DNA of 64,000 bases, from contig NC_074713.1 in NCBI RefSeq assembly GCF_947242115.1, positions 6,948,001 through 7,012,000 of the forward strand, given 5' to 3'. Position numbers and translations under genes: made by a program. The notes below the pieces were generated by a model. It did not search any database and was not told the DNA's origin. It saw nothing but the letters and a program-made list of their open reading frames with translations. Numbering within the stretch: the stretch's first letter is position 1; each line of letters opens with the position of its first letter. Positions 25,195-34,562 of this stretch are shown here, one piece after another. Source of the stretch: Biomphalaria glabrata (taxonomy: Eukaryota > Mollusca > Gastropoda > Planorbidae).

Positions 25195-25450
25195 TTCTAT
25201 ATCTACAGATTCTAGATCCCTACCTACATACATCTAGATTTAGATCTAGACTTATTCTAGATGTAGATGTAGCTGAATCTCTCACTTAGTCACTAATACT
25301 CTGACTCAGTCACTGATACTATCAATCTGATTCTGAGACTGAATGAGATGACTGAGACTGAGAGTGAGTGACAGAGACAGAGTGAGAGTCACGATCGAGT
25401 GACTGAGAGTGAGAGTCTCTTCTCTCAGACTGAGCTCTGCAATCAACTCA
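25195..25450. repeat. Cryptically simple CTAG / GACTGAG-rich tract upstream of CLN3 copy A
   Basis: Repeated TCTAGAT words up to 25260, then imperfect GACTGAG/GAGTGAC/AGTCAC words to about 25440. No clean period. It lies 100-370 bases before the CLN3 ORF, so it could be in the promoter or 5'UTR. Confidence 0.7.
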
Positions 25451-25562
25451 ATCAACTGATTCTTAGGACTTAGTCTTAATGTTTCACTCTTTCAGGTTCT
25501 GAGTAAATATAGATCTAATTATATTATTTATATTTTTTTGACTTTCATTCTTACTGTAACAT

Positions 25563-26864
25563 ATGATACACAATATGGACACAAGCAACGTACCCTCTGA
25601 GTCTGAGCCTGAAGAATCAGATTCACAGGACAACATGGAAGCCATTTTAGGTAAAAAATATAAAAGAGCTTATTGGAGGAATCTGTCAGCATTTTGGATT
25701 TTTGGTCTGTGTAACAACTTTGCATATGTAGTAATGTTGAGTGCTGCCCATGATATTTTGAAAGAGGAAAAGAATCCTACCACTAATACAAGTTCTCAAA
25801 CCACGACAGAGGCTCCCATTGCTTCAAATAAAACCTATTTGGAATGTAACGAAGTTAGCACTGGAGCTATTTTATTGGCTGATATATTACCAACACTGAT
25901 AGTGAAGCTTACATTTCCATTATTCTTAGAAAAAATACCCTACAGTGTTAAGATAACGGTTATTTCTGGATTTGCTCTGAGTAGTTTTCTAATCGTTGCA
26001 CTTGCACATGAAATTTGGCTAAGTATAATTGGCGTTGTATGTGCTAGTATTGGAGCTGGCCTCGGGGAAATCACATTCTTAGGCTTGACTACATTCTATA
26101 ATAGAAATGTTGTTTCTATGTGGTCATCAGGGACTGGGGGTGCCGGAGTATTTGGCGCTTTAGTGTATGCTGGCTTTACTAGTGCTGGACTTTCACCAAG
26201 GACCTCCTTGCTAATAATGATAGTGGTTCCAGTTCTTATGATGATATCTTATTTTTTTGTACTCACTAAGCCGCAGAGAAAGACAAAAATAGTTGATGAC
26301 TCTTCTTTATTGCTGGAGGAAGATGATCGTAAAACATATTCACTCACTATCAAGCAAAAACTTCTGCTCATTCCAGCTTTATTTAAATACATGATTCCAT
26401 TAACACTTGTTTACTTTGGAGAATATTTCATCAATCAGGGCCTCCATGAGTTACTGTACTTTAATGGACAATGGCTGTCTAAAAGTGAACAGTACAGATG
26501 GTACCAGGTGGACTACCAAATCGGTGTGTTCATCTCAAGGTCATCTGTTAATCTGATTCACATCAAGAAGCTTTGGATTCTACCCGTGTTACAGTTTGCT
26601 AACTTGATTTTGTTACTGTGTCAAGTATTTTACAGATTTATTCCCAACATATGGATTGTGTTTGTCATTGTGCTGTGGGAAGGGCTTCTTGGTGGTGCCG
26701 CCTATGTGAACACTTTCTTTAGACTCACCAATGAAATACCAGCAGAAAAGAAAGAATATTGTATTGGAGTCACTGCTTTAGGAGACTCAATAGGTATTGC
26801 TGTGGCAGGGGCAGTCGCTATTCCTTCACATAATGCCATTTGCAATTTACAAATAACAATGTAG
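25563..26864 (+). CDS. CLN3: Battenin (CLN3), tandem copy A, single exon
   Basis: A 433-codon uninterrupted frame (human CLN3 438 residues). CLN3 is a multi-pass membrane protein of lysosomes and late endosomes, needed for glycerophosphodiester clearance and mutated in Batten disease. Landmarks in order: GLCNNFAYVVMLSAAHDIL (first membrane helix), ADILPT, SSGTGGAG, a charged cytosolic loop around residues 235-265, YFGEYFINQGL, QYRWYQ and EGLLGGAAYVNTF. Asn-Xaa-Ser/Thr sites lie in the first luminal loop (NTSS, NKTY). ATGs at 25563 and 25575 are both possible; the second has the better context (AATATGG). No intron interrupts the coding region, unlike the vertebrate gene. The cysteine near the C-terminus is seventh from the end, so the vertebrate CaaX-like ending is absent. 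A paralogue follows at 31370. Confidence 0.95.
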   Translation: MIHNMDTSNVPSESEPEESDSQDNMEAILGKKYKRAYWRNLSAFWIFGLCNNFAYVVMLSAAHDILKEEKNPTTNTSSQTTTEAPIASNKTYLECNEVSTGAILLADILPTLIVKLTFPLFLEKIPYSVKITVISGFALSSFLIVALAHEIWLSIIGVVCASIGAGLGEITFLGLTTFYNRNVVSMWSSGTGGAGVFGALVYAGFTSAGLSPRTSLLIMIVVPVLMMISYFFVLTKPQRKTKIVDDSSLLLEEDDRKTYSLTIKQKLLLIPALFKYMIPLTLVYFGEYFINQGLHELLYFNGQWLSKSEQYRWYQVDYQIGVFISRSSVNLIHIKKLWILPVLQFANLILLLCQVFYRFIPNIWIVFVIVLWEGLLGGAAYVNTFFRLTNEIPAEKKEYCIGVTALGDSIGIAVAGAVAIPSHNAICNLQITM

Positions 26865-27410
26865 ATGATTTAAGGAAAACAAAAAAAAATTATTGTCAAT
26901 TTTTTACAAGATGATCATCATTATACTATTATGACTGATTCGTAAGGAAAAAAAAAGTATAATATTATTATATATATATACACTTTCTTTATTTATCACA
27001 TGTGTTTATGGAGATATTGGTTCTTTTAAGACTGACTACAATATTTAATAATAATAATGTGGCTGATGCTCGTATTAGCTTTGTGATGATCACATGCTCA
27101 TAATAGTGCAAGGTAGTGTTCATAAAATGCTTGCTTAACTGCTGTTCAAGGGTGTTGTATTTGCTTGTAAACTTCTTTTTGATTAAAAAGAAAAAAGTTG
27201 ATCTGCTTTATTTTTAAACACTATCGGTGTTTACCTTCTGTACTTTTTTTTGTCATCATTTGTATTTTAATGAAGCATTAAAATTGGAAACCTGTTTGAA
27301 GGATAATGTCAGCTGTTAGTATCTATGTATAAAATATTAGACTAAGTATTCTTTGTGCTCAAAAAGTTGTTTGCTTTATCTATTATTATTATTTTTTAAA
27401 TTAGTGTAGC

Positions 27411-27608
27411 ACATCTTTAATGCTTACAGTATGCTCTGTGCGCTATAGGACAATGTCTTTTGTGGACCTGTCGGGAGGGATTTGTATCTAGGAAAAAGGT
27501 TTCTGCACTTCCTTTAGGCGCTCAGCAAACACAACTCAGTTCAACTCAGGTTTTGAACTCTAGCCCCCTAGATGGGTAGCCAAGTGGTTAATGCCTCTCA
27601 GCTACACA
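27411..27608 (-). repeat. tRNA-derived SINE (family B)
   Basis: Left end ATGCTTACAGTATGCTCTGTGCGCTAT, shortened here to its core TATGCTCTGTGCGCTAT. Right end GGTAGCCAAGTGGTTAAT is the reverse complement of a tRNA-like head. Other copies are at 33372, 33840 and 50196. Confidence 0.8.
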
Positions 27609-28484
27609 AATGGAAGTACAACATCATGAATATTTAAATATTTTTTTTCTTCTAATTGTCTGTTAGTTCATCACATTTCTTAAATTATCTTTCCATTCGT
27701 TAACCTAATTGTAGGAGAGGAATGAAAGAAAATAGAATCTTGAGTTTTGAAAAGAACTGGAACACAAAATTGTGTGTCCGCATATTTTAGCAGTGATGTT
27801 TCTCTTTCAATGGGTCATTATCTAGTCAAGGTGTTTGTCTGGGCCCTTGATAAGAAATGTTTGTAAGTCTGACAGAGAAAACAAAAATGGTTCCCATTAA
27901 TGTTTCTATGAACTAAACCTATCACATTGTGGACTCAAAACAAAAGGCTTGCTTTTTTCTCTTTTAATCTACTTAGTTCTATTTGTAAACTTTTTCTTAT
28001 AAAAACCTTTCCATTAGATAAAGCATAAGATGTGGAGTTTTGCCCAGACACTCTACCTTTTTTTTTCATGTTACTAAAATTATATCCATTATCAACTTTG
28101 ACATTCATACTGGTACTATGTGTATTAAACAGATTTGTATACTGACATCTAGATGTTGATGGCAGAATTGTAATTTGAAATGTCATCAATCTGATTTTGT
28201 TCATTGTATCTAAACATTTACCTAAACAGCTAGAACTATTAAATCTCTTGGAAATATTTTAAGATGTTGAAATGTCTTTTAAAGTATTGGTATCAGCAAT
28301 TGTACATCCCCTAATTTAAAAAAAATTATTTTACTTACAGTGAGACCATGACTATGAGTATTTTGAGCAGTTTAAATGTTTAAAATAAAAAAAAATAAAT
28401 TTTAAATTGACTAAAAAGAAAACTGAAATAGATAAAGTATTTGATGTATTTGATTTCGCTGCATTTAATTTAAAATATTCCTGA

Positions 28485-28562
28485 CTAAATGCATGACGCG
28501 TAGGACATAATCATCTTCTTTTTTAAAGTAACGTCTGTATCATATAAGATAAGATAAGAAAT
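28485..28562 (+). mobile_element. CR1-like LINE 3' tail (same family as 40182-43625)
   Basis: About 78 bp: ACTAAATGCATGACGCGTAG through to (AAGATA)n, the 3'UTR of the 40182-43625 element. An extremely short 5'-truncated insertion. Confidence 0.85.
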
Positions 28563-28904
28563 ATTAGAAATATTATTAATATTTGATGACCTTCCAGAAT
28601 GTTTTTTTCTTCACAGAAACATTATTTATAATATACAGGGTGTTCCAAAAGTAGATGGACAGTAAATAATAACATTTATTTCAAAATATAACTATGATTA
28701 TATTTACTAACTTATTTTTTATGTTCATAATTAACTTTTATTGCTAACAATAATACAAAAGCCCTTCAAATTTGTAAACACTGGAGTTTAAATTGTTTTT
28801 CATCAAAATTTACACAACCTTGAAGTCTGCCTCATACTCTTTGACAAACATTTTAGCATATGTCTCTTTGGATATTGATTTCTTGAAATGTATCTTTATG
28901 CTTT

Positions 28905-29065
28905 TTTTTTTCAAATCACTGACACCTTTTTTTTTTTTCAAATCACTGACACCTTTCTTTTTTTTCAAATCACTGACACCTTTTTTTTTTTCAAATCACT
29001 GACACCTTTCTTTTTTTTCAAATCACTGACACCTTTCTTTTTTTTCAAATCACTGACACCTTTTT
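28905..29065. repeat. Poly-T plus CAAATCACTGACACC tandem repeat
   Basis: Six to seven units of CAAATCACTGACACC, each followed by a T-run of variable length (unit about 25-27 bp). Frames through it are not genes. Confidence 0.93.
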
Positions 29066-29689
29066 TTGTTTTTTTTTACTTTTAACATTGTCCTTGAGTG
29101 AGCCTAAAAAAATCTTTTAAGATCAAGTATGGCCAATAGTTATAATAAAAAGAATATAGCTGATGTGTAGCCCTACTTTACATACTCTCCACCTACTTTT
29201 AGATCATCTAATAATAAACTTTATTGAAGTCTCATGTATGTTGCATATTTTAATTTTTGTCTTTTATTTTAATAACATGAAAGTATGGAGGTGGTCCCAA
29301 AGTTTTTGTTTCATTACAATTTTACTAGACAAAGTTGTTGATAATATATATTTCTTAGGGGCTCTAAGTTATAGCTTGTGTTGCCTAGAGGTAAATCTGG
29401 CCCTGATTGTAAGCGTTAATAAACATTGATGAATATATTTTTCAAATCTTCATTTTTCTGTTCTTCTGGCAGTACTTGTGTTTGTAATTAAGCTTTGATT
29501 TTTATCCTGTAGTTAAAGTGTTGTTTTATTCTGATATAAAACTGTTTGTTGTAGATTACAAATATTTGATCAAATGTAGCTAGTACCAGTGTAATAGAAG
29601 AGTCATCTTTTAAAAAAAGGTGATTTAAAGATTAAAAAAAAAAGGAATAAATTTAAAAAAAATGTAATAAATACAGGTTACAAATATTT

Positions 29690-29945
29690 TTACAAAGCCT
29701 TTATCAGCTCACTCTGTCTGTTAGTCTGTCTGTCTGGTAAAAAGTTTTGAATACATTATTTCTACCACATCCATTGTTGGATCAAGTTGAAACTTCACAC
29801 AATTATTTATTGACAAAGACAATTCATGAATCAATAAAAAAAAATTAATCAATTAATGGTAATTAATTATTTTATTTGATACCAACAAGGGAAATTAATG
29901 CTTCAGTATTCACAGATATGGCTAAATATGTATGTGATATTTTGT
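29690..29945 (+). repeat. AT-rich interspersed repeat (ACAAAGC..CTGTCTGTC family)
   Basis: Matches 4665-4865 in order: CTCACTCTGTCTGT, TTGGATCAAGTTGAAA, ACAATTATTT, GGTAATTAATTATTTT, and a closing TTCCCTTA-like word. Confidence 0.75.
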
Positions 29946-30395
29946 TCCCTTAGATAATTGTACACATTATTTTTCTCACACCCATTCTCGGATCAAGTTG
30001 AAATTTTAAACAATTATTTATTGTGTACCTAACAAAACATGACTTACTTACTTAGACTTAGGTCCTCCTGCGTCATTCGGCACTTTGAGCGGCAAGCTGT
30101 CTCCACAAAGATCTGTCGCTGGCAATGTCTGAGTCCTCCTCCCACCTGGTGTCTACTGTCCTGAGGTTCTCCATGAAGGTGTGGCGCCAAGTTATACAAG
30201 GACGACCCTGTGCGCTTTCCTCATATTGGCCTCCATGTCATCGCAACTCTTGGCATGTATAGTTCATGAATCAATTAAAAATTAACCAATAAGTCAATTG
30301 ATTTTTGATAAGTAATTACTTTGCTTGAAATTTTAAAAAGGGAAATAGTTTCTACATTATAGTGAGATATAGTTGTAAGTGTGAAGTTATTTCCC
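29946..30395 (+). repeat. Second AT-rich repeat copy, interrupted by a LINE fragment
   Basis: The first part, 29946-30050 (TCGGATCAAGTTGAAATTTT), and the second part, 30260-30395 (AATCAATTAAAAATTAACCA, ending TTATTTCCCTTA), are joined in the other copies but separated here by about 210 bp of LINE sequence. Confidence 0.75.
30050..30260 (-). mobile_element. LINE ORF2 C-terminal fragment nested in the repeat
   Basis: The minus strand gives QGRPCITWRHTFMENLRTVD, WEEDSDIASDRSLWRQLAA and a stop, followed by a GTCTAAGTAAGTAAGT tail. This is the usual C-terminus of RTE/Jockey-like endonuclease-RT elements. Severely 5'-truncated. Confidence 0.8.
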
Positions 30396-31369
30396 TTAGC
30401 TAAGCTTTGTTTTTTTTTTAAAAAGTATTTTTATATTTTGATTGTTTCTTGATTTATCAAAACATAATCCAATGCATTTTTAACTTTTTTTTTTGTGTGT
30501 GGTTTAACTTCCTTTGCATGAGAGAAAAGGGGTTTGGGGGGGGGGGTGTCAACTCAGTGCCTGGGTACTACTGTTTTACAACTTCCTACACCGCCATCTC
30601 TTGCTGTCTTGCAGAAGTTTGTGCAAGGGCTTCTGTGAGTCCATGTGCTTATTAAAAGCTTAGAGGTCAAGTGAAGATGTAAATGATGCTAGAAAATGTA
30701 TATCCAAAGGAAAATACATGTACTAAAATAATACATTACTTTGAACAGACATCTAACAGATTGTAATAAAAATAGTTGGTAGCACTTTTCAATGCTTCTA
30801 CATTCTGACACATTAGAGAAACATGTCCTTGAATTTAAATACATCTAGTCATGCATGTTTCTTTTGATTTGTGTGTGTGTGTGACAAGGCTTCTTATAAT
30901 CTGTATGGAAATGGTTAAAATTAATTTAATGTTGAAAAGTTGAAAGTTTAATTGTGGTGCTTTATGACAACATTATTGTGAATATGTCAAGTTTAAACAA
31001 ACTATGACTGATAAGATCAACTCTCATATGATAGCGTTAAACAAATGAGTTCATCCATTGAAAAGGTCTGTTGGGACTTGTCAGATATAAACTTAGTTTA
31101 TTAAAGATCACATTAAGTGTCTTCAAGTGGATTGAATGTCACACTAGTTTCATAAGTATTATTCATATTAATCACTTTTTTGTTATCAGCTTAAAGCCAT
31201 CTCTTAGTTCACTTATGGAATGTGGCTATCAGTTCTTTGTGGATTCTTGAACTTTGGGCTCTTTTCTATTTAGCAGATCAGTTTTATTTGACAAAATTCA
31301 ACAGACTGTACGCACAATGCAGTCTAGCCATCAATTGTAAGCTTATTAGTATAACTCATTAGTTAAAGA

Positions 31370-32704
31370 ATGGTTTTTAAACATGGAGAACTGAGTTTGG
31401 ATTCTAAAGAAACTGTTGCTGCTTCAACAAGTAAAGAAAAGTTAGCTCACTACAGGAACCTGGTAGCCTTTTGGTTGTTTGGTTTGTGCAATAATTTTGC
31501 GTATGTAGTGATGCTTAGTGCTGCTCATGATATTCTTAAAGAAGAAGAAACTTCATTCAGAAATCTAACAGAGCAAGCCAACAACTTTTCAAGTAGCAAG
31601 AATTTATCTTCACCTTTAGATGTACATTCTGATGATTCTAATATCACTTACCTGGAGTGTAATAAGGTCAGCACAGGTGCCATTTTACTGGCAGACATCT
31701 TGCCTACACTGGCAGTGAAGCTCACCTTTCCTTTCTTCCTGGAAAGAATTCCTTACAATGTGAAGATAACGTTAGTGTCAGCCTTTGCACTTGGGAGTTT
31801 CTTGATGGTCGCACTAGCCCATGAGATGTGGTTGAGTATTTTAGGCGTTGTGTTTGCCAGCATCAGTGCTGGACTAGGTGAGTTGGCCTTTCTGAGCCTC
31901 ACCACTTTTTACAACAGGAATGTTGTTTCTATGTGGTCTTCTGGAACAGGTGGAGCAGGAATATTTGGCTCTCTGGTGTATGCTGGCTTTACAAGTGCTG
32001 GACTCTCACCCAGAAATTCTTTGCTGATAATGGTTACAATTCCTGTTCTTATGATAGTGGCTTATTTCATTATCTTAACACGGCCAGAGTTGAAAGAAGA
32101 TAATGATATTGAGATGATAAGCAGCAAAGTTAATGACAAAATCGACGTAAAAGAGAAAAAAGATGTAACCTTAAAGAAAAAACTAACTCTGAAAGACAAG
32201 TTTAAACTTATTCCCAACCTGTTGAAATATATGGTTCCTTTGATTTTAGTATACTTTGGAGAATATTTCATCAACCAAGGCTTGCATGAGTTGCTGTACT
32301 TTAATGGACAATGGCTGTCTAAAAGTGAACAGTACAGATGGTACCAAGTGGACTACCAAATTGGTGTGTTCATCTCAAGGTCATCTGTTAACCTACTTCA
32401 CATAAGGAAACTTTGGATTCTACCTGTGTTACAGTTTGCCAACATGATTTTGTTACTGTGTCAAGTATTTTACAGATTTATTCCCAACATATGGATTGTG
32501 TTTGTTATTGTGCTGTGGGAAGGGCTTCTTGGTGGTGCCGCCTATGTGAACACTTTCTTTAGAATCACCAATGACATCCCTCCAGAGAACAAAGAATATA
32601 GTATAGCCATTGTTGCCATGGCTGATTCTTTTGGGATATCAGCAGCTGGGGCAGCAGCGATTCCATCCCACAATGCAATTTGTGGCTTGAAACTTACTAT
32701 GTAG
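31370..32704 (+). CDS. CLN3: Battenin (CLN3), tandem copy B, single exon
   Basis: A 444-codon frame with a well-placed start (AGAATGG) and the same landmarks as copy A: GLCNNFAYVVMLSAAHDIL, ADILPT, SSGTGGAG, YFGEYFINQGL, QYRWYQ and EGLLGGAAYVNTF. Compared with copy A it has a longer first luminal loop with several N-glycosylation sites (NLT, NFS, NLS, NIT) and a longer, Lys/Asp-rich cytosolic loop at residues 245-275. It is uninterrupted by introns. Codons in the block 32252-32563 are almost identical to copy A, while both sides are far more diverged. The last residues (CGLKLTM) also lack a terminal CaaX box. The likely role is that of CLN3 in late endosome and lysosome membranes; how the two copies divide the work cannot be read from the sequence. 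Confidence 0.95.
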   Translation: MVFKHGELSLDSKETVAASTSKEKLAHYRNLVAFWLFGLCNNFAYVVMLSAAHDILKEEETSFRNLTEQANNFSSSKNLSSPLDVHSDDSNITYLECNKVSTGAILLADILPTLAVKLTFPFFLERIPYNVKITLVSAFALGSFLMVALAHEMWLSILGVVFASISAGLGELAFLSLTTFYNRNVVSMWSSGTGGAGIFGSLVYAGFTSAGLSPRNSLLIMVTIPVLMIVAYFIILTRPELKEDNDIEMISSKVNDKIDVKEKKDVTLKKKLTLKDKFKLIPNLLKYMVPLILVYFGEYFINQGLHELLYFNGQWLSKSEQYRWYQVDYQIGVFISRSSVNLLHIRKLWILPVLQFANMILLLCQVFYRFIPNIWIVFVIVLWEGLLGGAAYVNTFFRITNDIPPENKEYSIAIVAMADSFGISAAGAAAIPSHNAICGLKLTM

Positions 32705-32756
32705 TTTATTGTTTGGATTTATAAACCAAGGTTGTTGTTTTTTTTACAAACAAAAC

Positions 32757-32789
32757 AATAAACAAAATGACATCTAAACCAACAATAAA
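32757..32789 (+). promoter_or_regulatory. Two polyadenylation signals after CLN3 copy B
   Basis: AATAAA occurs at 32757-32762 and 32784-32789, 53 and 80 bases past the stop codon. Confidence 0.6.
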
Positions 32790-33092
32790 ACTCATAGAAG
32801 ACCTGGCTATAATTTTTTTTTAAATTTCTTGTATTGTTTTCATGACATAAATTGAATGAAATCAAACCTTAAGTTTTAGTATTAGTTTTAATAGTATTTT
32901 CAGCATAAAATCTAAGACACACTGCACTGGCATATAAATAATAAGTAATAATATAAAAAATACTTTTTTTTTTCTGAATTTTGCTTATAGTGAGTGGAAT
33001 TGCATCAATTATTTTGAATCAATTATTTAATTCATTTTTAATAGAACTAGACTAACAATAGCAATTTGTGCAATTAGAATAACATAAAGCTG

Positions 33093-33335
33093 TCCTTTCA
33101 GACCTTGCGACCTTATAGGGAAGATGATGTTAAGGTCATCTGTTTCTGTGGTCCACGAGGGTGTCATATGGCCAGCACAAAGACCAACTGCCTTTACTTT
33201 TCCCCAAGTAATGTCAGGTACCCATTAGAGCTGGACGAACAGAGCACCCAAATATCCCAGTCTTCACCTGTATTTGAACCAGGGACACCCAGTTTGGAAG
33301 CCAAGTGCTTTAATGCTCAGAGACTGCATCCCCAA
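33093..33335 (-). repeat. tRNA-derived SINE (family A)
   Basis: The left end CTTTCAGACCTTGCGACC and the body TAATGTCAGGTACCCATTAG match the copy at 9620. The head is at the right. Confidence 0.88.
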
Positions 33336-33371
33336 AATTAGAAGTATTTTTATAAAAAAAAAATATTTCTG

Positions 33372-33575
33372 TTTAGCACAACTTTCATGCTTAAAGCATG
33401 CTCAGCGCGCTATGGTCTAATCACTTTTGTGGCCAGTTGGTGCGAAGGAGGGTATTTGGGAGAAGGTTTCTGTGCTGCCTATTCAAAAGCATTTTTTAAA
33501 AATTTGCTTGAGCCCAAATTTAAGTCTCCATGATGGAAGGCCGATGTGTTTGCCACTGAGGTATTCAAGTTCTTT
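33372..33575 (-). repeat. tRNA-derived SINE (family B)
   Basis: CATGCTTAAAGCATGCTCAGCGCGCTATGG-type left end (core AAAGCATGCTCAGCGCG) and a body with GAGAAGGTTTCTGTGCTGCC. Confidence 0.82.
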
Positions 33576-33839
33576 TAACTAATGATCTAATTCTCTACAT
33601 TATTGTGATTATTGTCATGGGTACCTGGTAACTTTAAATTCCTTAAAAATATACTCATGGTTTGGTGTGGTTATTGTTTTTTGATAAACAGGCAGAAGTT
33701 TAAAAAAAATGATGTGACAAAATTTGTTTTATTTACTTATACATTTGACATATAAGACAGTGAAGACTAATGGGTCTAAGATAACTCAAGTCTCCACTAG
33801 GAAACTTTTATTTTTTTATCTATTTTTTAAATAGCTTTT

Positions 33840-34022
33840 ACACAGCAAAACTTTCATGCTAATAGCATACTCAGAGCGCTATGGTCCAATCTCTTTTCAA
33901 GATCAGTAGGGGCAGGGGGTATCAGGAAGAAGGTTTTATGTACTGCCTTATGGCACACAATAAACACAACTTTGCTCGAGCCCCTTGATAGGTGGCCAAG
34001 CGGTTTAATTCTCCGGGACACA
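33840..34022 (-). repeat. tRNA-derived SINE (family B), adjacent copy
   Basis: Same family 270 bp further on. The right end GGTGGCCAAGCGGTTTAATT is the reverse complement of a tRNA-like head. It lies in the gap between the convergent CLN3 copy B and DYNC2LI1. Confidence 0.82.
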
Positions 34023-34562
34023 CATATTTTGTTAAATTAGTGAAATTTAAATAAAAAATTACAATCTCAATAAAAATATTGCGCAAATTAGTCACTAAGA
34101 TTTTATAGCAGAAGTAATTATGGTGGGAACAAAACAAAAACTCACTTTTTTTTTTCATTCTGATTAGGTTCTGTCACATTGGGTAACAATTTGTTTTGAA
34201 GCAATTTGAAAATATATTCAAATTCTCGGTTCATTTTAAGCAAAAGAGACAATTTCATTCAACTGACTGGATACATCATGAGTACATTTAAACATAGAAA
34301 ACAATAATAACACAGAGTAACAAAGAGACAAAAGTTTAACTTAAGTAGCAAAAATATGTGCTTCATTTCAAATAAATAAGAATGGACTTCATATCACAGA
34401 TTGAGCAAAATATAAAACATCGTCTACAAATATTCATTTAGTAGTCTTTTCAATACATTTCACTTTGGGCTCACAATCAAGGTACAAACTTGTTGTGGCA
34501 AAATATCCAGGCACATTTTAACCTTAAATGAAGACCTATTCAAGTTTTCATCCTTGTAACAT

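Larger units (their letters stand above)
26865..31369. other. Spacer between the two CLN3 genes
   Basis: No gene was recognised. It holds the 3'UTR of copy A, a family B SINE (27411), a LINE tail (28485), a pyrimidine-rich tandem repeat (28905), a nested repeat/LINE cluster (29690-30390), a G-run at 30535-30547 and the promoter of copy B. Confidence 0.6.

Noticed and set aside
28637-28665. ACAGGGTGTTCCAAAAGTAG resembling a mariner-type terminal repeat
   Set aside because: No matching inverted end, target duplication or transposase was found nearby.
28793-29085. Overlapping frames of Phe/Thr-rich peptides
   Set aside because: They are translations of the poly-T tandem repeat at 28905-29065.
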